DNA of 64,000 bases from Frateuria edaphi. GTDB lineage: Bacteria > Pseudomonadota > Gammaproteobacteria > Xanthomonadales > Rhodanobacteraceae. Location: the NCBI RefSeq assembly GCF_021117405.1, contig NZ_CP088251.1, positions 3,271,001 through 3,335,000 on the forward strand. Direction: 5' to 3'. The position numbers were made by a program, and so were the translations under genes. Below are positions 10,555-21,415 of this stretch, in pieces; within the stretch, counting starts at the first letter, position 1; the number at the start of each line of letters is the position of its first letter. The notes below the pieces were generated by a model that had not been told where the DNA came from, ran no database searches, and saw only the letters and a program-made list of their open reading frames with translations.

Positions 10555-13500
10555 ATGAATGAGCCCCGATCGCGCCACCGCCCGCCGTCCCTGCTCAAGG
10601 GAACGGCCTGGTTCCTGCCTGGATGGATTGCCGTGGCGATCGCCGCGCTCGGGGCGCACCCGCTGGCGCTGATCCCGTTGCTGCTGGCCAATGCGCTGAC
10701 GATGGCGGCGGTGTGCCACGCGATCGGTTTCGATCCCGAGCCCCGCTTCGGCCGTACCGTGCTGCGCCGGGGCGCCGCGCACCTGGTGATGTTCACCGGC
10801 TACGTGGCGCTGGTGTTCCTGCTGATTGCCTGGCCGATGCTCGAATTGCGCCAGCAACCGACGCTGGGCGGCGCGCTGTTGCTGGCCGCCGCGCTCGTGG
10901 TCGCGCTGGTGTCGCTGTGGCGCGTGTGGCCGGCCTTCGGTTTGGTGTTCGTGTGGGACGACGCCTATCCGGCGCAGAGCGATGGCTCGTGGATCTTCAC
11001 TGCGACCGCGCGCAGCCTTGCGTTCGGCCGTCACCTGGCGCGCGAGGAACGTTTCTTCAGCCATTTCCTGCCGGCGGCGTTCGCGCTGCTGGTACTCGCC
11101 TATGGCGCCATCGCGCTGACCGGGCTGTATGGCGTGCTGCCGTCCGAACTGCGCACCGCGGCGCTGGTCGTCTACGGGCTGGCGGTGTTGCCGCTGGGTT
11201 GCCTGGTGATCGCCAACCGCACGCTGCGTGCGTTGCTGTGCGAGCGCACGCGCCCGCGTCGCCGCGCCGAAGACGCTCCGTTGCCGGCCGACTTCCTCGC
11301 GCCGCCAGCCCCGCGCCCGTCGACGCTCAGCGAGGAAGAGCGCACCGCCGGCGCGCCCGAACAGGGTCCCGCGCTGCTCGCGGCCGCGCGCGACGGCGAC
11401 ATCGAGCGCGCGCTCGCCCTGCTCGAGGCCGGCGCCGATCCCGACAGCGCGCCGGCGCCCGGCGAGCGCGACCAGCGTCCGGTGCTTACCCTGGCCGCCT
11501 TGCTGCCGGACACGCGCCTGCTGCGCGCACTCATCGCCAAGGGCGCCGACGTCAATCGCGCCAATGGCGGGCTCACCGCCCTGCTCGCGGCCACCCGCGA
11601 CAGCTGGCACGGTCGCGCCGAAGCGGTCATGACCCTGCTCGCCAACGGCGCCAGCCCGCTGGCCACCGACAGCGAGGGCAACACCGCGTTGCATGGTGCC
11701 GCGCTGAGCGAGGAACCGATCGTCGCGGCGATGTTGCTGGATGCCGCCGCGCCGGTGAACGCGCTCAACCGCGCCGGCGTCAGTCCGCTGGCCGCGGCCT
11801 GCCGCGCGGCCAACTGGCCGCTCGCCAAGTACCTGCTCGAGCACGGCGCCAAGCCCGCTCCCGCCGAAGGCGAGCCCGCGCTGGTCGCCGCCGCCGGCAT
11901 CGCCGACGACGATCCCACCGGCGTCAAGCTGCTGCTCAAGCATCGCGCGAACGTCAACGCCACCGACGCCCATGACCGCAGTGCGCTGATGGCCGCTGCG
12001 GCCGAAGGGCACCTGCAGATCGCCCGCGCCCTGCTCGCCGCCGGCGCCAACCCGAACCTGGCCGACCGACATGGCGCCACCGCGCTGATGGAAGCGGCGC
12101 GCTGCGGCGCCAGCGAGCTGGTGCAGGTGTTGGCCGACGCGCATGCGGACGCCCGCGCCAGTGACAGCCACGACCGCGACGCGCTCACCCTCGCCTGCCA
12201 ATCGCCGCACGCGCAGGCCGCGACCGTGCGCGCGCTGCTCGCGCTCGGCGCCGAGCCCCGGCGCGCGGGCAGCGATGGTCGCAGCGCGCTGGACCATGCC
12301 GCGGCCGCCGGTCGCTGGGACCTGGTCGCGCTGCTCGACCCGCAATCGCCGCTGCCCGCCAGCCTCGGCGGCGACGCGCCCGACGACGACGAAACGCCGG
12401 CGCGATTGCTCGAAGCCCTGCGCCAAGGCCAGTGGGCTGTCATCGCCACGTACGCCGAGCGCGCGCGACAGTGGCCGCAGGCCCAGCTCGCGCAGCTCTA
12501 CCTGGAGCTATCCGCGCCCGGCCTCGGCGCAGCGCGGCGCTGGCTGCTCGAACACGGGCTCGCGGCCGAAGCCTGTTTGCCCGCGGCGACGATCGACGCC
12601 GGGCACCCAGCGCACGCGCCTGGCCGGCGCCTGTTCGATGCACTGCTGGCCCAACTGCCGGCCTCCAGCGAAGCGGTGGACGACCTGCTCAAGGCCGGCG
12701 CCACGCCCGCCGGCGCCCATCTGCTAGCGCAGGCGCTGGGCGCCTTGGGCGACGGCGTCCTGGGCGCGGCACTGCCGCTCAAGCTGCTCGAGGGTGGCGC
12801 TGACGCCTTCGGCCCCGATGCACGCGAGCGCACGCCGCTGCACCTGGCGGCGATCCATCGGCACGGCGCACTACTCGAAGCCCTGCTGGCACGCGGCTGC
12901 TATCCCAACGCACGCGATGGTTCCGGCCGCACGCCGCTGTTCGCCGCGATCGAACATGGCGAGAGCGGACTGGCACTGGTGCGCGCGCTGATCGCCCACG
13001 GCGCCGATGCCGAAGCCACCGACGCCAACGGCGAAACGCCACTTGGCCTCGCGCTGGAACACGGCGCCATCCAGCACTGGCTGGACTGGGGCGACTGGAC
13101 GCGTCCGCGTCGCGCACTGACCGCCACGGACCTGCCCGCCGCCACCCGCACGGGCGCGCTGACCGCGGTCGAGCGCCTGCTCGAACTGGGCTTCGACGTG
13201 GATACCCGCGACGCGCAGGGCGCCACCGCGCTGCTGCATGCCTGTGGCGCCGGCCATCGCGAGATCGCCATCCGCCTGCTCGACGCTGGCGCGGATGCCA
13301 CGCTGGCGGCCGGCACCGGCGTCACGCCGCTCGCCGCGGCGGTGGGCGCGCGCCGCGATGCCCTGCTCGGAGTACTGCTGGAGCGCGGCGTGGAGGTGGA
13401 CCAGCGCCTGCCCGGCGAAACCACCGCGCTGATGGTCGCCGCTGCGCTGGGCTATCCGGAACTCGTCGAACACCTGCTCGCCGCCGGCGCCGACATCCAC

Positions 13501-13998
13501 GCGGCGGACATGCGCGGGCGCACCGCGCTGCACGCCGCCGCGCAGTTCGGCTTCGAACACAACGACAGTCTGCGCGCGCGGCGTCTGTTCGACGTGCTGT
13601 TCAAGCACGACGCCGACGTCAATCGCGCCGACAACGAGGGCAAGACGCCGCTGCTGCTGCTGCTCGGCGCGCAGTTCAAGCCGGGCTCCGCCTGCGATGC
13701 CACCCACCTGGCGGCCTTGCTGCCGGTGCTGCTCGACGCCGGCGCGCAGCTGGAACATGCCGACCAGCGCGGCGTCACCGCGCTGCACGCCTGTGCCATG
13801 CACGCACTGCTGCCGGCCGCGCGCGTACTGCTGGCGCGCGGCGCCGACCGTCAGGCCACCGACGCCTTCGGCCGCACCCCTGCCGACGTGGCCCGCCACC
13901 TGGGCCTGGTCGATATCGCCCACGAGCTGGCCGCGCGCAGCAACGCGGTGCCCAGCGTCCGGCAGATGTTGCGCCAGCCGGCGCAACCGGCGGAGTAA
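10555..13998 (+). CDS. membrane-anchored ankyrin-repeat protein
   Basis: 1,147 residues. The first 225 contain about five hydrophobic segments with an Arg-rich cytoplasmic end (RTRPRRRAED). From about residue 270 to the C-terminus there is a long array of ankyrin units of about 33 residues, recognised by repeated GADPN / GATALMEAA / GRTPLHLAA motifs and LLxxGAD turns. Several units are degenerate, and a poorly repeating stretch lies around 620-720. Ankyrin arrays bind proteins; this one is tied to the inner membrane, with the array probably in the cytoplasm. No enzymatic domain is seen. Partner and role are unknown. Confidence 0.88.
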   Translation: MNEPRSRHRPPSLLKGTAWFLPGWIAVAIAALGAHPLALIPLLLANALTMAAVCHAIGFDPEPRFGRTVLRRGAAHLVMFTGYVALVFLLIAWPMLELRQQPTLGGALLLAAALVVALVSLWRVWPAFGLVFVWDDAYPAQSDGSWIFTATARSLAFGRHLAREERFFSHFLPAAFALLVLAYGAIALTGLYGVLPSELRTAALVVYGLAVLPLGCLVIANRTLRALLCERTRPRRRAEDAPLPADFLAPPAPRPSTLSEEERTAGAPEQGPALLAAARDGDIERALALLEAGADPDSAPAPGERDQRPVLTLAALLPDTRLLRALIAKGADVNRANGGLTALLAATRDSWHGRAEAVMTLLANGASPLATDSEGNTALHGAALSEEPIVAAMLLDAAAPVNALNRAGVSPLAAACRAANWPLAKYLLEHGAKPAPAEGEPALVAAAGIADDDPTGVKLLLKHRANVNATDAHDRSALMAAAAEGHLQIARALLAAGANPNLADRHGATALMEAARCGASELVQVLADAHADARASDSHDRDALTLACQSPHAQAATVRALLALGAEPRRAGSDGRSALDHAAAAGRWDLVALLDPQSPLPASLGGDAPDDDETPARLLEALRQGQWAVIATYAERARQWPQAQLAQLYLELSAPGLGAARRWLLEHGLAAEACLPAATIDAGHPAHAPGRRLFDALLAQLPASSEAVDDLLKAGATPAGAHLLAQALGALGDGVLGAALPLKLLEGGADAFGPDARERTPLHLAAIHRHGALLEALLARGCYPNARDGSGRTPLFAAIEHGESGLALVRALIAHGADAEATDANGETPLGLALEHGAIQHWLDWGDWTRPRRALTATDLPAATRTGALTAVERLLELGFDVDTRDAQGATALLHACGAGHREIAIRLLDAGADATLAAGTGVTPLAAAVGARRDALLGVLLERGVEVDQRLPGETTALMVAAALGYPELVEHLLAAGADIHAADMRGRTALHAAAQFGFEHNDSLRARRLFDVLFKHDADVNRADNEGKTPLLLLLGAQFKPGSACDATHLAALLPVLLDAGAQLEHADQRGVTALHACAMHALLPAARVLLARGADRQATDAFGRTPADVARHLGLVDIAHELAARSNAVPSVRQMLRQPAQPAE

Positions 13999-14018
13999 TC
14001 ACGCTCGCGCGACCCAAG

Positions 14019-14060
14019 CCCCTCTCCCCGCCGGGGAAAAGGTTTGGGTGTGGGGCGGGA
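14019..14060. repeat. CCCTCTCCCC-family repeat copy
   Basis: CCCCTCTCCCCGCCGGGG followed by AAAAGGTTTGGGTGTGGGG. It lies between the convergent ankyrin and antiporter genes and has the typical core plus a G-rich tail. Confidence 0.6.
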
Positions 14061-14114
14061 CGCGCGGGAAATCCGCGTCGAAAACCGAGGCGCTCCATAC
14101 CTCAACGGCTGCTC

Positions 14115-15923
14115 TCACACGGATGGCGACGACGACTCCGGTCGTTCCCGCTCGGCGTCCGCCTCGAACAACTGCTCCAGGTCCGCCAGTGCCTCGCGCG
14201 TGGTCTGCACGATGCGCGCATCGTCGTCGTACACCAGATACTGCCGCTTGAGCAGCTCGGCATCCTGCTGGCGAAAACGTTCCACCCGCGCCGCAGCCAC
14301 GTCCCTGGACACGCCCAGCGCCTCCAGCGTCATCTGCGTCATCTGCAGGCTGGAACAGAGCGTCTCGCGCACCGGGTCGTCGATCCCCAGATCCATCAGC
14401 CGCCACACGTGCTGGCGGTTGCGCGCGCGCGCGATGACCCTCAGGTGCGGATACTGCCGGCGTACCAGCCGCGCCACGCGCAGGCTCGATTCGGGATCGT
14501 CGCTGGCCAGCACGAACACCTCGGCCTTGTCCGCCTGCGCCGCGCGCAGCAGTTCCGGCCGCGCCGGATCGCCGTAGAAGATGTCGTTCCAGCCACCGAA
14601 GCGCTGCACCAGGTCGATCTGCTCGACCGAATGGTCCAGCGCCACGAAGCGGATACCCTGGGCGCGCAGCACGCGCGCCACGATCTGGCCCATGCGCCCG
14701 TAGCCGGCGATGATCACCTTGGGTGTCTCGGTCTCGATGGTGTCGTACTCGCGCACCGCCTTCTTCGGTCGCGCGCCGAGCAACCGCCCGGTGAGCGCGA
14801 CCAGCAGCGGCGTCAGCGCCATCGACAGCGTGATCGCGAGCACCAGCCGGTTGTGCAGCGTGCCATCGAGGATGCGCTGCCCATCGGCGAGGTTGAGCAC
14901 CACGAAGGCAAACTCGCCGCCGCTGGCCAGCAACACCGCCAGGCGCAACGACTCGCCGCGGTCGAGCCCGCCGACCAGCCGCCCCAGCGGCCACAGCAGC
15001 ACGCCCTTGACCAGCAGAAGACCGACGACCAGCGCCAGCACGCGCAGCGGCTCGCTGAGCAGCAGCGACAGGTCCATCGACATGCCCACGCTGATGAAGA
15101 ACAGCCCCAGCAGCAGCCCCTTGAACGGCTCCAGGTGCGATTCCAGCTCGTGGCGGTATTCCGAATCGGCCAGCAGCACGCCAGCCAGGAATGCGCCCAG
15201 CGTGGAAGAGACGCCCACCCGTTCCATCAGCCACGCCGTGCCCATCACCACCAGCAGCGCGGTGGCGGTGGACACCTCCACCGCATCGGCCTTGGCGACG
15301 AAGCGGAACACCGGACGCAACAGGTAGCGTCCACCGACCACCACCGCCACGATCGCGCCCACCGTGCGCAACACGCCCGCCAGGTCCATGCCGTGCCCGC
15401 CCGAGGTCGCCAGCAGCGGCACCGCGGCGATCAGCGGGATTGCCGCCAGGTCCTGGAACAGCAGGATCGCGAACGCCTGGCGCCCGTAGGCCCAGCCGGC
15501 CTCCTTGCGCTCGGCCAGGATCTGCAGGCCGAACGCGGTGGACGACAGCGCCAGGCTGCCGCCCACGATCGCCGCCGCCCGGCCGCTCAGGCCGAACCAC
15601 GCGAAACCGATCGCACCGATCGCGATGCCGCACGCCAGCACCTGCATCAGGCCGGTGCCGAACACCGCACGGCGCATCACCCACAGGCGTTGCGGCGAAA
15701 GTTCCAGGCCGATCACGAACAGCATCAGCACCACCCCGAACTCGGAGATGGTCGCCACGCCGGCGGTGTCGGCGACCAGCCCCAGCAGTTGCGGGCCGAT
15801 CACCACGCCGGCCAGGAGGTAGCCCAGCACCGAGCCGAGGCGGAAGCGCTTGGTCAGCGGTACGGCGATCACCGTCGCGAGCAGGAACACCAGCGCGGTT
15901 TCGAGGTAATGATGGCTTTCCAT
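14115..15923 (-). CDS. KefB/KefC-type cation:proton antiporter (CPA2) with RCK domain
   Basis: 602 residues. The first about 385 form a membrane domain of roughly 12-13 helices of the monovalent cation:proton antiporter-2 family. Residues about 405-530 are a TrkA-N/RCK nucleotide-binding domain beginning KVIIAGYGRMGQIVARVL, with an acidic residue at the end of the second strand (FVALDHS). In KefB/KefC, glutathione adducts gate K+ efflux through this domain; whether that applies here is inference, and no KefF/KefG partner gene is adjacent. The ATG at 15923 begins the first helix; the frame is open about 160 bases farther upstream but overlaps the divergent promoter region. An acidic tail ends the protein. 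Confidence 0.88.
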   Translation of the reverse strand: MESHHYLETALVFLLATVIAVPLTKRFRLGSVLGYLLAGVVIGPQLLGLVADTAGVATISEFGVVLMLFVIGLELSPQRLWVMRRAVFGTGLMQVLACGIAIGAIGFAWFGLSGRAAAIVGGSLALSSTAFGLQILAERKEAGWAYGRQAFAILLFQDLAAIPLIAAVPLLATSGGHGMDLAGVLRTVGAIVAVVVGGRYLLRPVFRFVAKADAVEVSTATALLVVMGTAWLMERVGVSSTLGAFLAGVLLADSEYRHELESHLEPFKGLLLGLFFISVGMSMDLSLLLSEPLRVLALVVGLLLVKGVLLWPLGRLVGGLDRGESLRLAVLLASGGEFAFVVLNLADGQRILDGTLHNRLVLAITLSMALTPLLVALTGRLLGARPKKAVREYDTIETETPKVIIAGYGRMGQIVARVLRAQGIRFVALDHSVEQIDLVQRFGGWNDIFYGDPARPELLRAAQADKAEVFVLASDDPESSLRVARLVRRQYPHLRVIARARNRQHVWRLMDLGIDDPVRETLCSSLQMTQMTLEALGVSRDVAAARVERFRQQDAELLKRQYLVYDDDARIVQTTREALADLEQLFEADAERERPESSSPSV

Positions 15924-16020
15924 CCGCGCGACGCCTTGGTGGGGATGCCTCCGATTATTCCACGCCGCACCCGCCACGACTGCCGCGTCGCCGTGCACGC
16001 AACCGTGGGATGATCGCGCG

Positions 16021-16845
16021 ATGAAACCCGTCACGCTCGCCATGGCCGGCCTGTTGCTGCCGTGCCTGGCCATGGCTTCGTCCATCCCGGTGCAGGGCTA
16101 TACGGTCGTGCACGCCTTCCCGCACGATCCGACGGCCTACACCGAAGGGCTGTTCTACCTGGACGGCTATCTCTACGAGGCGACGGGGACCGTCGGCGCG
16201 TCCTCGGTGCGCAAGGTGGACCTCGCCAGCGGCAAGGTGCTCCAGCAGACGCCTACGCCGTGGCCGGACTACGGCGAGGGGATCGTGGCGTGGAAGGGCC
16301 GGCTGATCCAGCTGACCTGGCAGGATCACGAAGGCTTCCTGTTCGACCTGGCCACGCTGACGCCGCGCGCGAAGTTCGCCTATCCGGGCGAAGGCTGGAG
16401 CCTGACTACCGACGGCACCCGCCTGCTGATGAGCGACGGCACGCCGACCATCCGCATTCTCGATCCGGACTCGCTCCAGCAGGTCGGCCACATCGACGTC
16501 ACCGCCGACGGCCATCCGCTGGCGAACCTCAACGAGCTGGAATGGGTCAAAGGCGAGCTGTACGCCAACGTCTGGCTGACCGACCGCATCGCGCGCATCG
16601 ATCCGGCCAGCGGCCGGGTCATCGGCTGGATCGACCTGGCCGGCCTGGGGCCCGCGCCCGAAACGCTGGAAGACCCGGCGAACGACGTACTCAACGGCAT
16701 CGCCTACGACGCGGCGCACGACCGCCTGTTCGTCACCGGCAAGCGCTGGCCCCGGGTGTATGAAATCCGCCTGGTACCGGCGCATCGCGACACAGCGGCG
16801 GGCCCTGCCGCGGCGAAAGCGGGATCACCGCCGGCCAGCCGCTAG
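16021..16845 (+). CDS. glutaminyl-peptide cyclotransferase (plant/bacterial type)
   Basis: Exported enzyme that converts N-terminal glutamine to pyroglutamate. It has 274 residues with a signal peptide (about 1-20, ending AMASS), then a five-bladed propeller-like chain typical of the glutamine cyclotransferase family: FPHDPTAYTEGLFYLDGYLYEATG, LTWQDHEGFLFD, EGWSLTTDGTRLLMSDG, LNELEWVKGELYANVW and NDVLNGIAYD with the late FVTGKRWP. A GATGAT sequence ends 6 bases before the ATG and no ribosome site is visible, so the transcript may be leaderless. The last 20 residues are Ala/Pro-rich. It is divergent from the antiporter gene, 97 bases away. Confidence 0.93.
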   Translation: MKPVTLAMAGLLLPCLAMASSIPVQGYTVVHAFPHDPTAYTEGLFYLDGYLYEATGTVGASSVRKVDLASGKVLQQTPTPWPDYGEGIVAWKGRLIQLTWQDHEGFLFDLATLTPRAKFAYPGEGWSLTTDGTRLLMSDGTPTIRILDPDSLQQVGHIDVTADGHPLANLNELEWVKGELYANVWLTDRIARIDPASGRVIGWIDLAGLGPAPETLEDPANDVLNGIAYDAAHDRLFVTGKRWPRVYEIRLVPAHRDTAAGPAAAKAGSPPASR

Positions 16846-16970
16846 CGACGCTGTCACCCACGCAGCACGTCCATGTTCGACATGAACCTGGGCAGGTTGA
16901 AGACCATGGACGCGCAGCCGTCCTGGGCGATGCGGGCAGTCGTGTGCGTTCGGGTCACCTGCGGCAGGTT

Positions 16971-17050
16971 TCTCCTGCAGGAACGCTCCTGGGGCGCACC
17001 AGGTGCCCGGCCCACTTTGCGATTGCCCAGAGGCGCTCCTGCAGGCGTCC
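16971..17050. repeat. CTCCTGCAGG-type interspersed repeat
   Basis: An 80-base intergenic element between the convergent cyclotransferase and hemB genes. CTCCTGCAGG occurs at both ends, and GGGCGCACCAGGTGCCCGG forms an internal hairpin. A related element lies at 58380-58440. Confidence 0.55.
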
Positions 17051-17055
17051 GAAGC

Positions 17056-19330
<2,275 letters not shown>

Positions 19331-19383
19331 TCATCCCCTGAGCGATCCGCCGGTATCCTCCCCGGACATCGAGGAGGGTGGCG

Positions 19384-20616
19384 ATGACCCGATTGCGTGT
19401 TCCTTGTGTTGTGCTGTTTGCAGCATGGATGCTGCCGGCGATCGCGCTCGCCGGCTCGACGGCGACGGACGCCGTCACGGCAGCACCCGCATGGCACTGG
19501 CCGACCCGGCCGATCACCTCGCGCGCCCAACTCGATGCGTACCTGCATGACACGCCGACGGCCGCGTCACCGCTGAGCGTATTCACCCAGGTGGGGCTTC
19601 GGCGCTTCCTGGCCAGCCTGGCGTTTAACGACAAGCGCCTAGTCACATTCAGTACGGATGACCTGCGCTATGACCTGACCAGGGAACAGGCATGGGATGT
19701 GCTGCGCCTGTTCGGCAAGGAAAGTTATGCCATCGGACTGGGCGCGCGTACCCGGGAGCGTCCGGGTAAAACGCCCGAGCGACACGCCCTAGAAGGGGCC
19801 TACGACCGTCTCGCCAAGGCGCTGCAGGTCGATCCCGGCGGCACCTCGCTGGCCTCCATCTATGCAGAGGACTTTGCTCCCGCCCAGGCCCGTCTCGCAT
19901 CCCTGGACGACAGGGATCTGGAGCTGCTTTTCCGCGCCACCGGCATCCTCGCCTCCACTCATCCGCAGTCGACCGCCTATCTAGCCGCGCTGGAGCGGGA
20001 TTTCGCGCTGTTGGAACGGCGCGAACAGGTCGATCGGCCGTACGCAGAGACGTTGCACGGCGCATTGCTGATCGCCCATCGCCCGGACGAGGCGCGCGCA
20101 CTGGTCGCCAGTCACGCGGGACTGGACCTGCAACCACCGCCCACCATGCGCAGTGCCGCCAGGATACGCACCGGCCGGCCCAGCGTATGGATCGTAGGCG
20201 GCGCGCATGAACTTTGGCGCCTGCCGCTGATGCTGCACGACACGGTCCAGATCGTGATCTTCGGCTCGCCAAATTGTCGTTATTCCCAGAACGCGGCACG
20301 GGACATCGAGGCCGATCCGGCCTTGCGGCGGTTGTTCCGCGCACACGCGCAATGGGTGGCCCCGGCAAGAAACATCGTGGACTTCGGGACCATGCAGTCG
20401 TGGAACCGGGACCATCCGGCGCAGAAGCTCGCCATCCTGCAGGACGACGACGAGCTTCCCTACGTCGCGAGTATGCGCACGCCGGTGTTCTACATCCTGC
20501 GCCGCGGCCAGCTGGCAGCCACCCTGGAGGGATGGCCTGGGCCGGATCAGCGGGACGCCCTGCGCCGGCACCTGGTAGCGGTGGGTCTGCTGCCGCCTCC
20601 GCAGGAGGCCCGCTGA
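19384..20616 (+). CDS. exported protein with a thioredoxin-like C-terminal domain
   Basis: 410 residues; I do not recognise a named family for the whole protein. Residues 1-23 form a signal peptide (VLFAAWMLPAIALAGS). The middle is a helical region with no motif I know. About residues 280-400 look like a thioredoxin fold: DTVQIVIFGSPNCRYSQNAARDI followed 80 residues later by a cis-Pro-like MRTPVFYILRRG. The usual CxxC is CRYS, so the resolving cysteine is missing; it might bind or sense rather than oxidise thiols. The ATG at 19384 has GAGGAGG 8 bases upstream. The stop overlaps the next gene by one base (TGATG), so the HAD gene is translationally coupled. Confidence 0.75.
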   Translation: MTRLRVPCVVLFAAWMLPAIALAGSTATDAVTAAPAWHWPTRPITSRAQLDAYLHDTPTAASPLSVFTQVGLRRFLASLAFNDKRLVTFSTDDLRYDLTREQAWDVLRLFGKESYAIGLGARTRERPGKTPERHALEGAYDRLAKALQVDPGGTSLASIYAEDFAPAQARLASLDDRDLELLFRATGILASTHPQSTAYLAALERDFALLERREQVDRPYAETLHGALLIAHRPDEARALVASHAGLDLQPPPTMRSAARIRTGRPSVWIVGGAHELWRLPLMLHDTVQIVIFGSPNCRYSQNAARDIEADPALRRLFRAHAQWVAPARNIVDFGTMQSWNRDHPAQKLAILQDDDELPYVASMRTPVFYILRRGQLAATLEGWPGPDQRDALRRHLVAVGLLPPPQEAR

Positions 20617-21299
20617 TGCTTCGGGGCCGCGCCGCTTTCCTGTTCGACCTCGACGGCACGCTGGTCGATAGCGTCTACCAGCACGTGCTGGCGTGGAAGG
20701 AGGCGCTCGACCGCGAGGGCATCGAGCTGGCGGTGTGGCGCATCCACCGCAAGATCGGCATGAGCGGCGGGCTGTTCACGCGCATCCTGCTGCGCGAGAC
20801 CGGCATCGAGATCACCGAGGAGCGCGTGGCGCGGCTGCGCCGCTGGCACGCGGAAGCGTTCTCGCGGCGTGCCGAAGCCGGTGGTGTGCGCCCGCTTCCG
20901 GGCGCGCGCGAGCTGCTCGACTGGCTCACCGAGGCGGGCCTGCCCTGGGCCATTGCCACCAGCGGCCGCATGCAGACGGCGGCACACAACCTGGAGGCGC
21001 TCGGCGTCGACCCGGCCAAGGTGCCGGTGATCACCCGCGATGACGTGCGCCACGCCAAGCCCGACCCGGATCTGTTCCTGGCCGCGGCCGAACGGTTGGG
21101 CGTGGACATCCACCATGCGCTGGTCCTGGGCGACAGCATCTGGGACATGCTCGCCGCACAGCGTTGCCGTGCCCTCGGCGTGGGCCTGCTTTCGGGCGGC
21201 TACGGGCAGGAGGAGCTGGAGCGCGCCGGCGCGTTCCGCGTGTACGAGGACCCCGCCGACCTGCTGTACCACATCGACGAGGTCGCCGCGCGCGATTGA
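20616..21299 (+). CDS. HAD-superfamily phosphatase (phosphoglycolate phosphatase-like)
   Basis: 227 residues with all four HAD motifs: FDLDGTLVDS at the N-terminus, an ATSGR motif II, the Lys of HAKPDPDLF, and VLGDSIWDM. The cap is the helical type inserted after motif I (about residues 18-85), as in phosphoglycolate phosphatases and beta-phosphoglucomutases. The substrate is not predictable. The ATG overlaps the stop of the thioredoxin-like gene and GCAGGAGG lies about 8 bases upstream. A short hairpin (21392-21408) follows the gene. Confidence 0.88.
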   Translation: MLRGRAAFLFDLDGTLVDSVYQHVLAWKEALDREGIELAVWRIHRKIGMSGGLFTRILLRETGIEITEERVARLRRWHAEAFSRRAEAGGVRPLPGARELLDWLTEAGLPWAIATSGRMQTAAHNLEALGVDPAKVPVITRDDVRHAKPDPDLFLAAAERLGVDIHHALVLGDSIWDMLAAQRCRALGVGLLSGGYGQEELERAGAFRVYEDPADLLYHIDEVAARD

Positions 21300-21391
21300 C
21301 CCGCGCCTGCCGGCACCGCCGATCGAACGCCATCCCGCGGCGAGGGGTTTCAGCCGGCCGTTCTTCGCACCGTCGAAAGCAGTGGGTGGAA

Positions 21392-21408
21392 GCCCGCTCC
21401 ACGCGGGC
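21392..21408. repeat. hairpin between convergent HAD and helicase genes
   Basis: GCCCGC and GCGGGC arms around a 5-base loop, preceded by GTGGGTGGAAG, a degenerate copy of the GTGGGCTTCAGCCCAC family. No T-run follows on either strand. Confidence 0.4.
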
Positions 21409-21415
21409 CGTGCGC

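Noticed and set aside
10555-13998. Tandem DNA repeat or CRISPR-like array
   Set aside because: The periodicity is that of ankyrin protein units with varied DNA, not direct repeats with spacers.
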